Shown here: positions 1-10,544 of the stretch, one piece after another
Layout of the letters: the number at the start of each line of letters is the position of its first letter
Numbering within the stretch: the first letter of the stretch is position 1
Source: Sacculina carcini
Lineage: Eukaryota; Arthropoda; Thecostraca; Sacculinidae
Reading direction: 5' to 3'
DNA length: 64,000 nt
Assembly: GCA_916048095.2 (NCBI GenBank)
Contig: OU696570.1
Coordinates: 8,374,928-8,438,927, forward strand
Notes under the pieces: model-generated
Seen by the model: only the letters and a program-made list of their open reading frames with translations
What the model was told of the DNA's origin: nothing
Database searches by the model: none
Translations under genes and position numbers: made by a program

Positions 1-19
1 TTCGGTATGCTAAAATTAG

Positions 20-415
20 TATTAGTATTAATTACAGGAAAATCCAGTAGCATGGGATGAGTGCAAGCACTATTACCACCCTGCGGTGACTCCCATGTAC
101 CGGAAGCGCCCAAAAGATCTGGAAAGATCTGGATAAGATCACTCCATTGTTTCATTTCACCTTAACTCCTCCACTATCCACAAACTATCCACAGCAAGTA
201 AATGTATTATTCAATAAATTTCAAACAATAAATATGAATAGGTAGGAATAAATATTAATATATAAGTCAATATATAACAAGCAACAGCTACCAACAGATA
301 AATAAAAACATGATTTGATCCATAACAGCAACCAAGAATAAAAACAACAGCCGAACAATAGAAAATTCAATAAAAAAAAATCAATTTGAAACAATGAACA
401 GTAAATAAAATATTC
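20..415 (-). repeat. 5'-truncated 3' end of the (TAA)-tailed LINE
   Basis: Read on the minus strand, this matches the 3' UTR of the long LINE at 50433-54378: the block around TACCGGAAGCGCCC, the GCAAGCACTATTACCACC block and the terminal simple repeat are shared. It has diverged (an internal GATCTGGAAA duplication near 117-135) and contains no coding part. Sibling truncated copies lie at 23100-23390 and 33330-33935. Confidence 0.8.
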
Positions 416-429
416 AATAAGATATATCG

Positions 430-760
430 TCCATCCGCTCAGATTCGAATCACAGAATCGACTCTGGACATATTCGAATCCGCCAAGGTTCGATTCACAG
501 AATCGACTCTGGCCAGACTCGACTCCGCCCAGATTCGAATCACAGAATCGACTCAGGCCAGATTCGAATCCGCCCAGGTTCGATTCACAGAATCGACTCT
601 GGCCAGACTCGACTCCGCCCAGATTCGAATCTCAGAATCGACTCTGGCCAGATTCGAATCCGCCCAGGTTCGATTCACAGAATCGACTCTGGCCAGACTC
701 GAATCCGCCCAGGTTCGATTCGCTCAAAATCGACTCTGGCCAGACTCGACTTCGCTCATT
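430..760. repeat. 45-bp minisatellite, array 1
   Basis: About seven tandem units of 45 bp, alternating between a GGTTCGATTCACAGAATCG form and an AGATTCGAATCACAGAATCG form. Each unit contains the inverted repeat CGATTC-ACA-GAATCG and the link CTCTGGCCAGA. The short ORFs across it are artefacts of a unit length divisible by three. Confidence 0.9.
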
Positions 761-1189
761 ATTCAAGTTGTTATATTGCAGGTTTAAAATGTTACTATAT
801 GATATTAGAATGTTACTATCGGAGTATGAGGGTAATTTTACAGTTTTGTCACTATACACATAATTATACACATTATTTGAATTATACTTTTACAACTATG
901 TTTGACTTCAATCAAAGTCATAACAACCTTAATTTCCTCTTACGACAAGAAAGTGAAAGTTGAAGCATGTGAAACATAATTCAACAGCGAATGTTCAAAA
1001 TGAATTAAATATACAAATAAATACATGTTTCAGTGTAGTGTAGTGATTCAGTTATTAATATTTATATGTATTGTTGGTTGCTGTTTCTATTGAGTCATGC
1101 TTAATTTTGTGTATTTAGTTTGCGCACTTGACTAAGACTGAGTTTTCAGTTATTGTTTGTTGTACCGCATCTGCACTCGTTGATTTGGC
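761..1189. other. AT-rich spacer, no gene seen
   Basis: No coding signal, RNA gene or recognisable element was found here on either strand. Confidence 0.5.
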
Positions 1190-1440
1190 TCGTTACGAAG
1201 CTATACTACTGAACAACGTGTAAGTGAACGTGAATGCTATGGACCGACTGTATTCACACTCACAGACACAACAGGACGGGACGAACCAGACACGCGTACA
1301 AAAAAGTTCACGCACACATGGTCCAACAACAAACACAATGACGCGGACAAACATGACACACAGACAAACAAAGAAATCGACGTACACACCGCTGGTAGGG
1401 TCATGAGGTGGCGTAAGACGAAATTTGTGTCAAACCAAAA
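1190..1440 (+). repeat. dispersed repeat A, copy 1
   Basis: Shares an almost co-linear 200-230-bp block with 32965-33190 (same orientation) and 39775-40010 (reverse complement). Shared landmarks are TGGACCGACTGTAT, a CACACATGGTCC segment, CATGACACACAGACA and the end GCTGGTAGGGTC. No protein is recognisable. It could be a fragment of a larger transposon. Confidence 0.75.
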
Positions 1441-1807
1441 ATTATCGAATCCAGTTGAGAAATTGCAATATGAAAATGGAGGCAATCATGGATATAACAA
1501 ATTAGCCAATTCGGTCGCAGTTTTCTTCACTGCGAGCGCAATTTGTCATATTTGTGACTCAGCGGAGATTCATGAGAACGGCTTATGCAGCGAAACGATT
1601 GAAAACAATTGACAGATTGATTCAATTGCTAATAAAAAGATTCATTGCTGTTCCACGTGCGCCTACAGAAACAAACCACACTGAAACAACAAAGTTTGTT
1701 GAGCAAACTAGCTCCGTGCGATGCTCGAGTAGGGCTGGGCAGGAACCGGTTCTGACGATTTTGCTACGTGGATATTGGAACCGGGTCCGAGACTCGGAAC
1801 CGGCTCT

Positions 1808-2150
1808 GGAACCGGGTCCACACGGATCCGAGTCCACACGGTTCCGATTCTCGGATCCGAGTCCACACGGATCCGAGTCCACACGGTTCCGATTCTTGGA
1901 CCCGAGTCCACACGGATCCGAGTCCACACGGTTCCGATTCTCGGACCCGGGTCCACACGGATCCGAGTCTACACGGTTCCGATACTCGGACCCGGGTCCA
2001 CACGGATCCGAGTCCACACGGTTCCGATTCTCGGACCCGGGTCCACACGGATCCGAGTCTACACGGTTCCGATTCTCGGACCCGGGTCCACACGGATCCG
2101 AGTCCACACGGTTCCGATTCTCGACCCGGGTCCACACGGATCTTAGTATC
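1808..2150. repeat. 45-bp minisatellite, array 2 (inside hAT copy 1)
   Basis: About 7.5 units of 45 bp built from GGGTCCACACGGATCCGAG and TCCACACGGTTCCGATTCTC. The unit contains no stop codon in any of the six frames, so long ORFs run through in both directions (one frame reads as a 15-residue repeat beginning GPHGSES). These are not genes. Confidence 0.92.
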
Positions 2151-2409
2151 AGGACTGACAGGAAAATGTATGCGCATTGCGCACACACTACATGAACACT
2201 ACGGTGCGTTTTAGAATTAACGCTAATATGAAATTGCGGTGAATGCAGTTTTTCACGTGTACTTAAAAAATGCGTATTATATTGTCTTCTTTTTTCTGAA
2301 ATACATGTACATTATTTGCAAGTAAGTCTTTGCGCGCACAGTCATATTACACGAGGTATAATACTAAATTTAATACATATCATTTATTACGCTTATTTTA
2401 TTAAATATG

Positions 2410-2740
2410 TTATTAATATATTATTTTTTGGCGTATGATTACCCGAATTTGATTAAATAACCGTATTTTCTGCTAATTTGAGCGAAAAAGTATCGCATGA
2501 ATGTTGATACAACATTATTCTAAATCTGCATGAAAACTGTATTTTTTTCCATGGTGACTTCAATTACAATTCAACAATCAAACAAACAAACAAACAACAA
2601 TAAATTTAAAATCAAAGGCAGCCAATTATACGCTACACGATCGCAATTTTACGACAAAATGGATGTTTCAACTTGACTTACGGAAAAGGTTTTCTCATTG
2701 AATCCAATAAAATATACATTTTCGGAATCAGCATGAAAAA
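2410..2740 (+). repeat. dispersed repeat B, copy in hAT copy 1
   Basis: Shares with 12950-13330, 22560-22885 and (reversed) 18903-19310 a block containing a GCAGCTAATTAAACGCTAC-like core, a CAACTTGACTTCCGG-like segment and AATCAGCATGAAAAA. This copy is cut at the Pao junction before the usual ending. Confidence 0.7.
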
Positions 2741-3320
2741 ATGTATCAGACGTCATCAGATTTAACACACGGTGCGAAGTGTTACAGGCCAGTAAATATA
2801 CAAGAACTTCAGCGTGCTGAAAATGAGCTGATCCGAATTACTCAACGACATTACTTCATAAGTACGTTCAATCGTTCGAAAGGCAGCACTGGAAAACATC
2901 TGTTGGAACAAGCCTTGAAGGAAATGGACAATGAGAAGGTGCATAATGCCCTAATCAAGGATAATTGTGACTGGATTTATATGAATTTTAACCCACCAAG
3001 TTCCAGCCACATGGGAGGAGTCTGGGAAATACAATTACGCTCAGCCCGTAATATACTGAATAATTTATTGTTCCATCACGGTCGCATTCTAGACGACGAA
3101 TCACTATTAACGTTTATGGTCGAAACTTAAAATGTTCTCGTAACTTATGGTGTTTAGTTCGCGTTACTGTCTTACATTATAGCGATGATGGTATGGTACG
3201 CAGTGTGACTTTACGTAAGGCTGATTCAAAGTCAGATTCTATGGGCAAGCGTCCAGACTCTGCTACGTTTATTGATCGGCCTATTCATAAACTTGTTCTA
3301 TTGATGTGTTGCGAATGACC
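2741..3320 (+). pseudogene. BEL/Pao retrotransposon integrase remnant
   Basis: The first open stretch (to 3130) carries the Pao integrase signature NPPSSSHMGGVWE followed by a SARNILNNLL segment and an LDDESLLT-like tail. After a frame break the next part reads through DDGMVRSV and RPIHKLVLL, the usual end of Pao polyproteins. The family's gag, protease and reverse transcriptase are absent, the upstream integrase core is missing, and the reading frame is broken at 3128-3180. It abuts the truncated hAT copy exactly at 2741. What is seen is a decayed 3' fragment; function is not expected. Confidence 0.75.
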
Positions 3321-3720
3321 AGGGTATCCCCGTCGGAGAGCCTGATTGATATGTGTCTTGGTTTTGTTTAGCGTGATGCATCGTTGACTTTGTTTGATGT
3401 CCCTGTTTGATATCACTTGGTTGATGTCACTGTTGGTCTACGCGAGGTATCAGCAGTGCTCTCATTGTGCTCGGGTATTAGTGTTTAGTGGTAAATCCTA
3501 ACTGATTTAGGGAAGCCATGTAGCTGTCGCTGAAAGTGTATTTTTAGTTTGTCATGTTTTTAGTATGGCTGTAATTTATTTATCTTTGAAATAAATGTAT
3601 AAAAGTGAATTTACTCCATGATAGGTTCATGCTAGAAGTGTTTTTATATAACCGCGTGTGGCGACAATTGTGGTTGGAAGCAGAAACGTGAGTTTGGTAT
3701 TCTTTGGAACTTTGGTTTGG
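3321..3720 (+). other. possible LTR and leader of the Pao element
   Basis: Non-coding sequence just downstream of the Pao pol end, with TTTGAAATAAATGTATAAAAG near 3584 and TGTGGCGACAATTGTGG near 3657, which looks like an LTR followed by a primer-binding-like site. No second LTR copy lies in the window, so the limits are inferred. Confidence 0.3.
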
Positions 3721-3999
3721 TGAATGAGAACGGTGCTATTTGGATGCGTTAAGCAATTTGTTTGAGCGTCAGTTCTCATACTTTTCTGGATTGTGTGTCA
3801 AGGAGCCAATCGAGGTCAGTTTTCCATTGGATATGCCTATAAGTTTGGCTGTATGTGGACTGTCGTGTGTAAGTTGTATTCGTTATAATTCGTTCGTTGA
3901 AGTTGTATTCGTTATATCATATTATAATGTGTTTATTTTCCATGTGTTAATTTGGATTTTCCAGGTTAACGATTTCTCTGCGTTGCAATATACAATTAT

Positions 4000-4220
4000 A
4001 TACAGTCTGGTGTTTTGGAGCTTCGAGGCGGCGCAGGGGGACCCGTCGACCAACTCCATAGACTCACAATCACAGATAGGATACCTCACCAGTATTCTGT
4101 TCCGTCTTGTTTTTGAACGTGAAATGAAGAAATCGTCAAGGTCGGCTCCTCCAGCTTTTAAAGTAGCAGATACTATCGCCGTCACCTTATTGTCTGGCAA
4201 TCCAAGACGATCAGCAATAT
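4000..4220 (-). pseudogene. fragment of an invertebrate repeat-encoded protein
   Basis: An open minus-strand stretch reads ADRLGLPDNKVTAIVSATL and then an ISRSKTRRNRI segment. I recall this pattern from a repeat-borne protein of unknown function found in many invertebrate genomes, the same kind of protein as the remnant at 44900-46730. It is isolated, with no start or end, and ends next to a CATA microsatellite. The family assignment is from memory and uncertain. Confidence 0.35.
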
Positions 4221-4261
4221 TGCATACATTGTATTGCATACATACATAGCAGCGGTATTGC

Positions 4262-4305
4262 ATACATACATACACTGGCATTAAAACCCGCCCGTTGTGC
4301 GGAAT
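4262..4305. repeat. short dispersed motif next to a microsatellite
   Basis: GCATTAAAACCCGCCCGTTG followed by TGCGGA sits next to a CATA repeat. The same motif occurs in reverse at 17804-17833 next to a TA repeat. It resembles microsatellite-bordered ends of non-autonomous Helitron-like elements, but this is inference. Confidence 0.45.
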
Positions 4306-4329
4306 ATTTCAGAACTCGAACATAGTACA

Positions 4330-5095
4330 ATACAATAATACAATAAAAATAAAATTAGTACAATAAAAATTAAATTAGACACATCTCCCATATCCTTCAT
4401 GCGAAAACGACTACATAATTTACCTTTCACATGAGACATGTTCTGAGCCGAAGTAGCACCGACAATCAGATCATCAACAAATATCACTATAATTGCCATT
4501 ATACTATCATTGAACTTACAATACACACACGGATCAACAATGGAACGCTCAAATTCAATATTTTCAAGAAAAGAACAAATAACATTAGACCAATTCCTCC
4601 CGCTTTGTGTCAAGCCATAAACAGATATATTTAGCTTGCACACAAATCTACCATTGGCATTGTTACTAGCTGTATCTTGTCCCTGTGGGTGCTCCAGGCA
4701 TAAGGCGCATTTAAATACAGTCAATAGGCGCATTTAAATGCGCAGACTTAACATCCATTTGGTATAACAACATATTAGCTTATGTCGCTATCTGAACTAA
4801 CATCCCCACAGAAGTCATACGTGCTGTGGGTGCAAACATATCACCGTGATCAACATGCTCCTTTTGCAAATAGCCGTTTGCTACATATCTTGCTTTGAAC
4901 TTGGTAACGTCCTCACATACCTTCTTGGTATATATCCAACGACCTCCCACTACTCTCTTACCTTCTGGTAGTTCAACTATATCATAGGTGTTGTTCTCTT
5001 TTAGAGCCCTTATTTCCTCTAGTATTGTTTCTTTCCACTGTTATGCTTCAGGATATTGAACACCATCTTTGTATGTTGAAGGAACATTATTCATT
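4330..5095 (-). pseudogene. Ty1/Copia reverse transcriptase remnant
   Basis: Read from 5095 downwards, the Copia RT order is visible: WKETILEEIRALKENNTYDI, GGRWIYTKKV, KARYVANGY, a FAPTARM segment, MDVKSAHLNA, then KLNISVYGLTQSGRNW, the DPCVYCK segment and the catalytic IVIFVDDLIVGA box, ending near a MKDMGD segment. Stops and a frameshift (about 4735 and 5040) make it a pseudogene. Integrase and RNase H are missing here; a separate Copia integrase piece is at 14030-14195. Confidence 0.85.
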
Positions 5096-5159
5096 TCATA
5101 ACAATACTGGATTTTATATTCGCGATTTCACTGCATCCGAACTGTATACCGTTCTGAAG

Positions 5160-5465
5160 TATCTTCGAGACGTGGCAGAGGGCCCTGCCAAATCCACAAT
5201 ATAATGATCAAACGCTTGCCCACTCCCATGATGAGTGAGTTGTTGCAGGCATTCAACACCCTGTGGCAGCGAGCGCAGATTCCGGATGCTTGGCGCGAGG
5301 CTGTTGTGGTGCCTATCCTGAAACCGGTCAAATCGGGTGACACCCCTTCGGATTATCGCCCAATCTCACTCACTTCCTGCCCGTGCAAGCTCTTTTAGAA
5401 GATGATGTGCAGTCGACTGTGCTGGTTCTTGGAACACGGTCGGCTGCTTAATCGAGTTAAGTCGG
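5160..5465 (+). pseudogene. non-LTR retrotransposon RT fragment (Jockey/R1-like)
   Basis: The sequence reads IPDAWREAVVVPILKP, then DYRPISLTSCPCKLF, a stop, and KMMCSRLCWFLE, the N-terminal palm segment of a LINE reverse transcriptase. The endonuclease, catalytic FxDD box and 3' end are absent. It lies directly beside the Copia remnant on the opposite strand. Confidence 0.75.
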
Positions 5466-6565
5466 TATAAGCCAAAATGAAAGAGTTCGGATTGATGAAA
5501 ACACGCATTTGTCCTTCTATCCGACCTTTAGTTCCCCACTTAGCGACACTTACAATTGACAAATCGACACTTAAAAATACACTTACAATATCTAACAGCG
5601 GATAATTAGCGCATGTTTCGGACCGCTGTTCTATGTGATATTTGATCATCATTAACCATCAAATTTATTATTGTGCGTTTGTCAATGCTTGAATTTATGC
5701 TCAGTTATTGTATTCGTGAATTTATGCTCGCAATGTATTCGTGAAGTGTGTAAACACGTTTTTTGTCGACATGTTGATGAGCTGCAGCATGTTGTGAATG
5801 ATGAATTAAATAGCGTACCTGTGTCTGAATTCACTGAGGCAAGTACTTAATGAAACATGTCATATTGGCTTCTATATTCGACATCTATATTCAGATATAT
5901 TCAGATATATTCAGATATATTCATCATATATTCATCTATAAATTGTAGTTTATATACTATACTGTGAAAAAAATCTACCAAAATTGGGCTATATTTGAGT
6001 ATATGTTAATGACGACAATGCCAATGAAACTGTACAGTACTGGAGCGAAATAATGTAAATTGATCCTAACAATGAAACAAGCCTTGCATGACCGATCGTG
6101 ATATTTAGTCAACGAAGTTCTCGTGTCATCGATCACTCGAGTGTGTATAATTTACACGCGCATACACACCTACGCGGCTAAACATACACTTCCCAAGAGG
6201 CTTATGTGAGTTTGTTTGTGCCGAAACCTACCACCGTCCGTTCAGCAGCCAATGTTGTTGAATCGATACCGCGATGGGACGACAGGCAGCAGTTTCTGCG
6301 GAAATTCACCCACAATGCTCGAACTTAGTGGCGATGTGTGTGGGGTCGAAGACAGACAAAATACTTCCACTGGTGAAGCGTGCATGAAAATTAATTCGTC
6401 GCCATTGACTCACTTGAGACTAATAATCTGATGATTACTTGATTGAAAAAACCTGCAAATTTTGGTCACATGGATGTCGACTTTATTACAGGCTCGGTGA
6501 AAACCATGGGTTGCCCCACGACACAACTCACGTAACTGGTTGACTTACCTCGGACCTACCTCAAC
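5466..6565. other. region upstream of the LRRC49 homologue, no other gene seen
   Basis: Contains a short tandem ATATTCAG array at 5888-5935. It presumably includes the promoter and 5' UTR of the gene that starts at 6566, but no promoter motif can be assigned. A short ORF at 6216-6431 shows no family resemblance. Confidence 0.5.
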
Positions 6566-9124
6566 ATGGTCATGTGTAGACAACCGTCTGATGAACACAG
6601 TTCTAGCAATCGAAGCTTGTCGCTTCCTATGGTCACTGGCTGCGAGGCAGACGATAGTGCTCTAAAGGTACGCTCCAATGACTCGACGACTGATCAAAAA
6701 GAACGCTCAACTGATCAGTATCGTCATCAACTGTATAAATTGGAAGGCAGGTTGTCAAAGAGCATCGTATTGCCTGATGACAGTGATTCTGAGAGTCCGG
6801 AAAGCGAGTTGTGCATCGTCAACGTGCCTCAACAGAAAGTCTGCATGGACGGGAAAAATTTGAGTCAGTGGCCAACACAAGCTATCAATACAGCCATATC
6901 TGTAAATGACGATGCAAACTCAGTCACAGCACTAACTTTGCGCCACAATTTGATAAGTCGCTTGCCGGAAACCTCCTTGCTAGAACTGCCATCCACTCTG
7001 GCATTGCTTGATCTGCGCTCCAACTTGTTGGAACGCAGCGGTCCGCTGAGCCAGCTGGTCAGCCTGCGGATACTGGTCTTGGCGCGAAATCGACTGCGTC
7101 AGCTGGACGGTGTTGGTCAGCTGGTGAACTTGGAGGTGCTCGACATCCACGGCAACTACTTGACGCGACTGCGCGGTCTCGACTCTTTGTGCCGCCTCCG
7201 TGTACTGAACGCGGCCGACAATTGTCTGCGCTCAATGCACGGCATAGGAGAGCTGCAGCGGTTGCAACAGGTCAATGTGCGTGCCAACACGCTACGTCGT
7301 CTCGCATGTGTGGAGAAACTGCCACATCTACGTCAATTGAACGCAGCGCACAACGCTCTCAGACAGCCAGCAGATTTGACCGGATTGACACAATGTCGAC
7401 AACTAAAACGACTTTGTATAAGTGGCAACGTGGTCACTACCCATCGAGATTTGCACTCTGTGCTCGAGAGACTGCCATGCTTGAAGTGGCTGGACGGCAT
7501 GCGTCTGCAATCATTCAATGACAGTAATGAGTGTGATGAAACCAAAGTGTTGGTGAGGGAATGTAAAAGAATAAGCCGGCATTTTGGTGAAAATGGGGAT
7601 GACACATCATCTGAAGGGGAAAACCACATTGTCATCAAGAGTGTCAGTACTATATCGACTCCAGACAAACAAGAACAAGAGTCAAATACAGTCGTTAAAA
7701 GTCAGTCCCGAATCTCGCGTAAAGAATACTCAATTAGTAATAGCTCTCTAAACAAACAAAGTAAACCTTATAATACCGCAAGTGAAACACATAAAGCTAA
7801 AAGACAACGACATCTCAATGACATATCATTGAAATCATCCTTGAATTCGTCTTTTAAGCAGTCTCTTTCGACGGCAGAAAATGATACACCTCTGACGATG
7901 CCGATGTTCACCAAGGGAAGATCTATGTCAGCATCAGTTCCAAATAGAAACAAACGTCGATATAGGTCATCGTCATCATCGAGTCAGCCTTCAGACCTTG
8001 CGGTGTCTACTCTAGTTCCACGTCGTTCAACAACAGTATCTGCCGGGTTTAGTCGTTCAAGCACAACTAGAAACGTCGCCAACACAAACACCCGTACCAC
8101 GAACTCCGACAGTGTCAGTGGTGGTTGCTCTGAAGGATACAAGGGTTCACTTCAACTAATGGAAGGAGTGGTAACAGTGCAAGGAATGTCAGGCCTTTCT
8201 GTATTGAGCGGTCTTCCATCGTCCCATTTACAGCACGTGCATACGGTAAACTACACGGCCGGTGTGCCCCTTGCTGATGTTCTCTACGTGGACCATCAAC
8301 TGTGCAAAATGGCGACGGCACTCTCTAGACTCACCAGGATGCCTCGACTGGTCATAGTTCACATCGGAGCAGGTGTGGGTATTGGCCGACTGTCGCAGTT
8401 GGACTGGCTACCAGTTGATTTGCATGAACTGGTGGTTGAACCGTCGGGCAACTCAGTCACTCGACAGAGGATTTGGCCTCTCTACGCCGTATTTAAATTG
8501 CATATGAAGCAGCTGAACGGTGTGCCCGTCACACCAGTAGATGAGCGTCGAGCCGAAGGTGTTTTCTGGCCACTCAAATGCCTCATGGAGCTATGCACGA
8601 GCAATGGGAAGACTTCATGTACATATACCAAAATCTCAGGCAATACTAATTCATCATATTCGTCCGCAATCGAGCCAAATCGAGGGATGACTGCTGCAGA
8701 CGACAACGGACTCGATAGAACAGCACTCTCATCGACGGTATTACCAACACTTCCACTATCAGACCGACGCACCGGCGAAATTATCAATGCCGTACAGTCC
8801 ATCAATCACCAATTGTCCGTCGTCGGAAACATACGCCATCTTCTTCCGTCGGTAGCCAGGGAGTTGATACCTCAACACACAATATTGAGGCAGCTTGTTG
8901 AAGGGGCTGAGTACGAAGCTGTGCGGTATGAGGCCCAGCAGATGTTGCAACAGTTGGAAGCCTCGCTGGACGATGACCAATCGTGGGGAAAGCTGTGCGG
9001 CCAGCGGAGTAGATGGGCGACACCTGAAAACCGTGGTGGTCGCACTGTCAGAGTAGGCGGGCGTGTACCAACGCATCGCAGAAAGGCAAAGGTGAAAAAA
9101 CATACTCCCGTAAATCGCAAATAA
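6566..9124 (+). CDS. LRRC49: LRRC49 homologue (tubulin polyglutamylase complex LRR subunit)
   Basis: One uninterrupted ATG-to-stop frame of 852 codons. Residues about 118-312 hold leucine-rich repeats of the LRRC49/SDS22 type (LALLDLRSNLL, LRILVLARNRL, LEVLDIHGNYL, LRVLNAADNCL). A long Ser/Thr- and Lys/Arg-rich linker follows (about 320-530). The C-terminal block (about 545-690) with ELVVEPSGNSV, WPLYAVFKLHMKQLNG and VDERRAEGVFW matches the conserved LRRC49 C-terminal region. The human protein is 686 residues, so this one is longer, mostly in the linker. LRRC49 is an accessory subunit of the TTLL1 polyglutamylase complex acting on ciliary and neuronal microtubules. The gene has no intron here although the vertebrate gene has many. 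No poly(A) tract or flanking duplication marks a recent retrocopy. Confidence 0.85.
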   Translation: MVMCRQPSDEHSSSNRSLSLPMVTGCEADDSALKVRSNDSTTDQKERSTDQYRHQLYKLEGRLSKSIVLPDDSDSESPESELCIVNVPQQKVCMDGKNLSQWPTQAINTAISVNDDANSVTALTLRHNLISRLPETSLLELPSTLALLDLRSNLLERSGPLSQLVSLRILVLARNRLRQLDGVGQLVNLEVLDIHGNYLTRLRGLDSLCRLRVLNAADNCLRSMHGIGELQRLQQVNVRANTLRRLACVEKLPHLRQLNAAHNALRQPADLTGLTQCRQLKRLCISGNVVTTHRDLHSVLERLPCLKWLDGMRLQSFNDSNECDETKVLVRECKRISRHFGENGDDTSSEGENHIVIKSVSTISTPDKQEQESNTVVKSQSRISRKEYSISNSSLNKQSKPYNTASETHKAKRQRHLNDISLKSSLNSSFKQSLSTAENDTPLTMPMFTKGRSMSASVPNRNKRRYRSSSSSSQPSDLAVSTLVPRRSTTVSAGFSRSSTTRNVANTNTRTTNSDSVSGGCSEGYKGSLQLMEGVVTVQGMSGLSVLSGLPSSHLQHVHTVNYTAGVPLADVLYVDHQLCKMATALSRLTRMPRLVIVHIGAGVGIGRLSQLDWLPVDLHELVVEPSGNSVTRQRIWPLYAVFKLHMKQLNGVPVTPVDERRAEGVFWPLKCLMELCTSNGKTSCTYTKISGNTNSSYSSAIEPNRGMTAADDNGLDRTALSSTVLPTLPLSDRRTGEIINAVQSINHQLSVVGNIRHLLPSVARELIPQHTILRQLVEGAEYEAVRYEAQQMLQQLEASLDDDQSWGKLCGQRSRWATPENRGGRTVRVGGRVPTHRRKAKVKKHTPVNRK

Positions 9125-9207
9125 TTTGTTGCGCAACAGATATCGAGCGACTGAAGCTACGGCTCTTGAAACTCCGCTCTTAGTTCAACATAAGTTGTAG
9201 CTTCGTG

Positions 9208-9213
9208 AATAAA
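9208..9213 (+). promoter_or_regulatory. polyadenylation signal of the LRRC49 homologue
   Basis: A canonical AATAAA hexamer lies 84 bp after the stop codon in an AT-rich 3' UTR. No other canonical hexamer was noticed between the stop and the TA microsatellite. Confidence 0.6.
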
Positions 9214-9361
9214 ATTATTTTAATTGGAGGATAACAATTGTGCTGTTATATTTTGCTGATAAATTGGATTAAGTGAATTCAGATAGTCCTTCGCTTCATT
9301 TCACCTACTGTGTATGCATGTATACAGTCAGTCTACTACATGTCTGTCAACTTATTCAACC

Positions 9362-9365
<4 letters not shown>

Positions 9366-9433
<68 letters not shown>
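9366..9433. repeat. (TA)n microsatellite
   Basis: About 34 uninterrupted TA dinucleotides. Confidence 0.97.
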
Positions 9434-9436
<3 letters not shown>

Positions 9437-9529
9437 CACTTATACAAACTACCTATATGTCTACAATTTAATAATCAGACACGAAACTTAAAATTTCGCA
9501 GTGAAAGTGGATGAGAAATTCTCAAATGA

Positions 9530-9700
9530 CTCAAAAACTTGTGAACGCCTTATACGTTTTACTGCCTGAACATGGATATTTTGGATATGGTCAGGGTGTA
9601 TGAATAGGTGTGTCATCAACATGAGCGTGTAAGACTAGCAATGCTTCGTAGAGAAGATGCATGATGAGATGTCTGTCATCTTGGACGACGGTAGAAGAAT
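9530..9700 (-). pseudogene. possible Gypsy-type RT fragment
   Basis: On the minus strand two frames give an AHVDDTPIHTP-like piece and then DHIQNIHVQAVKRI, which together resemble the VDD box and following helix of Ty3/Gypsy reverse transcriptase. The match is short and frameshifted, so it is tentative. Confidence 0.35.
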
Positions 9701-9839
9701 ACCTCTGTGAGTTCTGGCTTCCACTTTGTGACTTAGCACATTTCCTGCATGCCTACTCAGATCAAGCTGGTCAATTTCATAGTAGATATTCTCTATTTGA
9801 GTCCCATCTGTGAAGGCGCCTCGCAAGTCGCAGGTGTAG

Positions 9840-10540
9840 TTTTATTGTGACAGTCGGTTGATCCGATTTCAAGTCAATTCAATGATTGGTCCATTTTTCG
9901 ATGACATCCTTTTTTCACAAAAGAACGCATGCGATGTGTAGTATATTTGATATAAAATTAATTGTAACAGTTTTTTTAGACTGATCATACTTGAAGACCC
10001 GCAGGACGGCACCTCTGTATCATCATTTACACATTTTTGTTGTGCAATAAATGTCAATCACAGCCATGGCCACATATTCTTGAGATGCACTAATTGAAAC
10101 GAATTACGTAACCGCGAACTAGTTAGTGTGCGTTAATATCCAACAACGAACGCCAGGAATTTACGAGGAGAAATGAAAAAACGTGCCTTTAGTTCAATGA
10201 AATTTTCACAAGAGGCTGGGTAAGGATGTAGCATTGGGTTCGTGAATTGTGTATTGTACTTATGTTATTTGTCTAACTGAGTTGTATTTGAAATAATTGG
10301 TGACATCATTGTGTATAATTTAATCGTTTTGCCCGTGAAACGTCCTTTGTTATATTTGTCACATGATTCACGGTGTTTAAAATGCTGGCAAGAAGAAATA
10401 CACTAAATCAGTCACCCCTTTTCCTGCTTTGGCATTCGCGATCAGTTGCATCAATAGTGGAATTCAAATGACGACGCTTTGGTAGCGGCACCTCTGAAAC
10501 ATTGTCGACACAAACACACATATACTCGTACATGAAACTC
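9840..10540. other. gene-free spacer
   Basis: AT-rich sequence without coding signal, RNA gene or recognisable repeat. Confidence 0.5.
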
Positions 10541-10544
10541 ATTG

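Larger units (their letters stand above)
1730..2740 (+). mobile_element. hAT-type element with minisatellite, truncated copy
   Basis: Starts with TAGGGCTGGGCAGGAACCG, the same terminus as the complete element at 12346-15353, and stays co-linear with it through the 45-bp array, the TTAGTATCAGGACTGACAGG block and repeat B. At 2741 it changes abruptly to Pao integrase sequence, so the 3' two thirds and right terminus are missing. Confidence 0.8.

Noticed and set aside
430..760. CRISPR-like array
   Set aside because: Units are contiguous without unique spacers, in a eukaryotic repeat context.
1554..2214. Long ORFs of up to 213 codons on both strands over the 45-bp array
   Set aside because: The repeat unit is a multiple of three without stops in any frame; the ORFs follow automatically and lie in a non-coding part of a hAT element.
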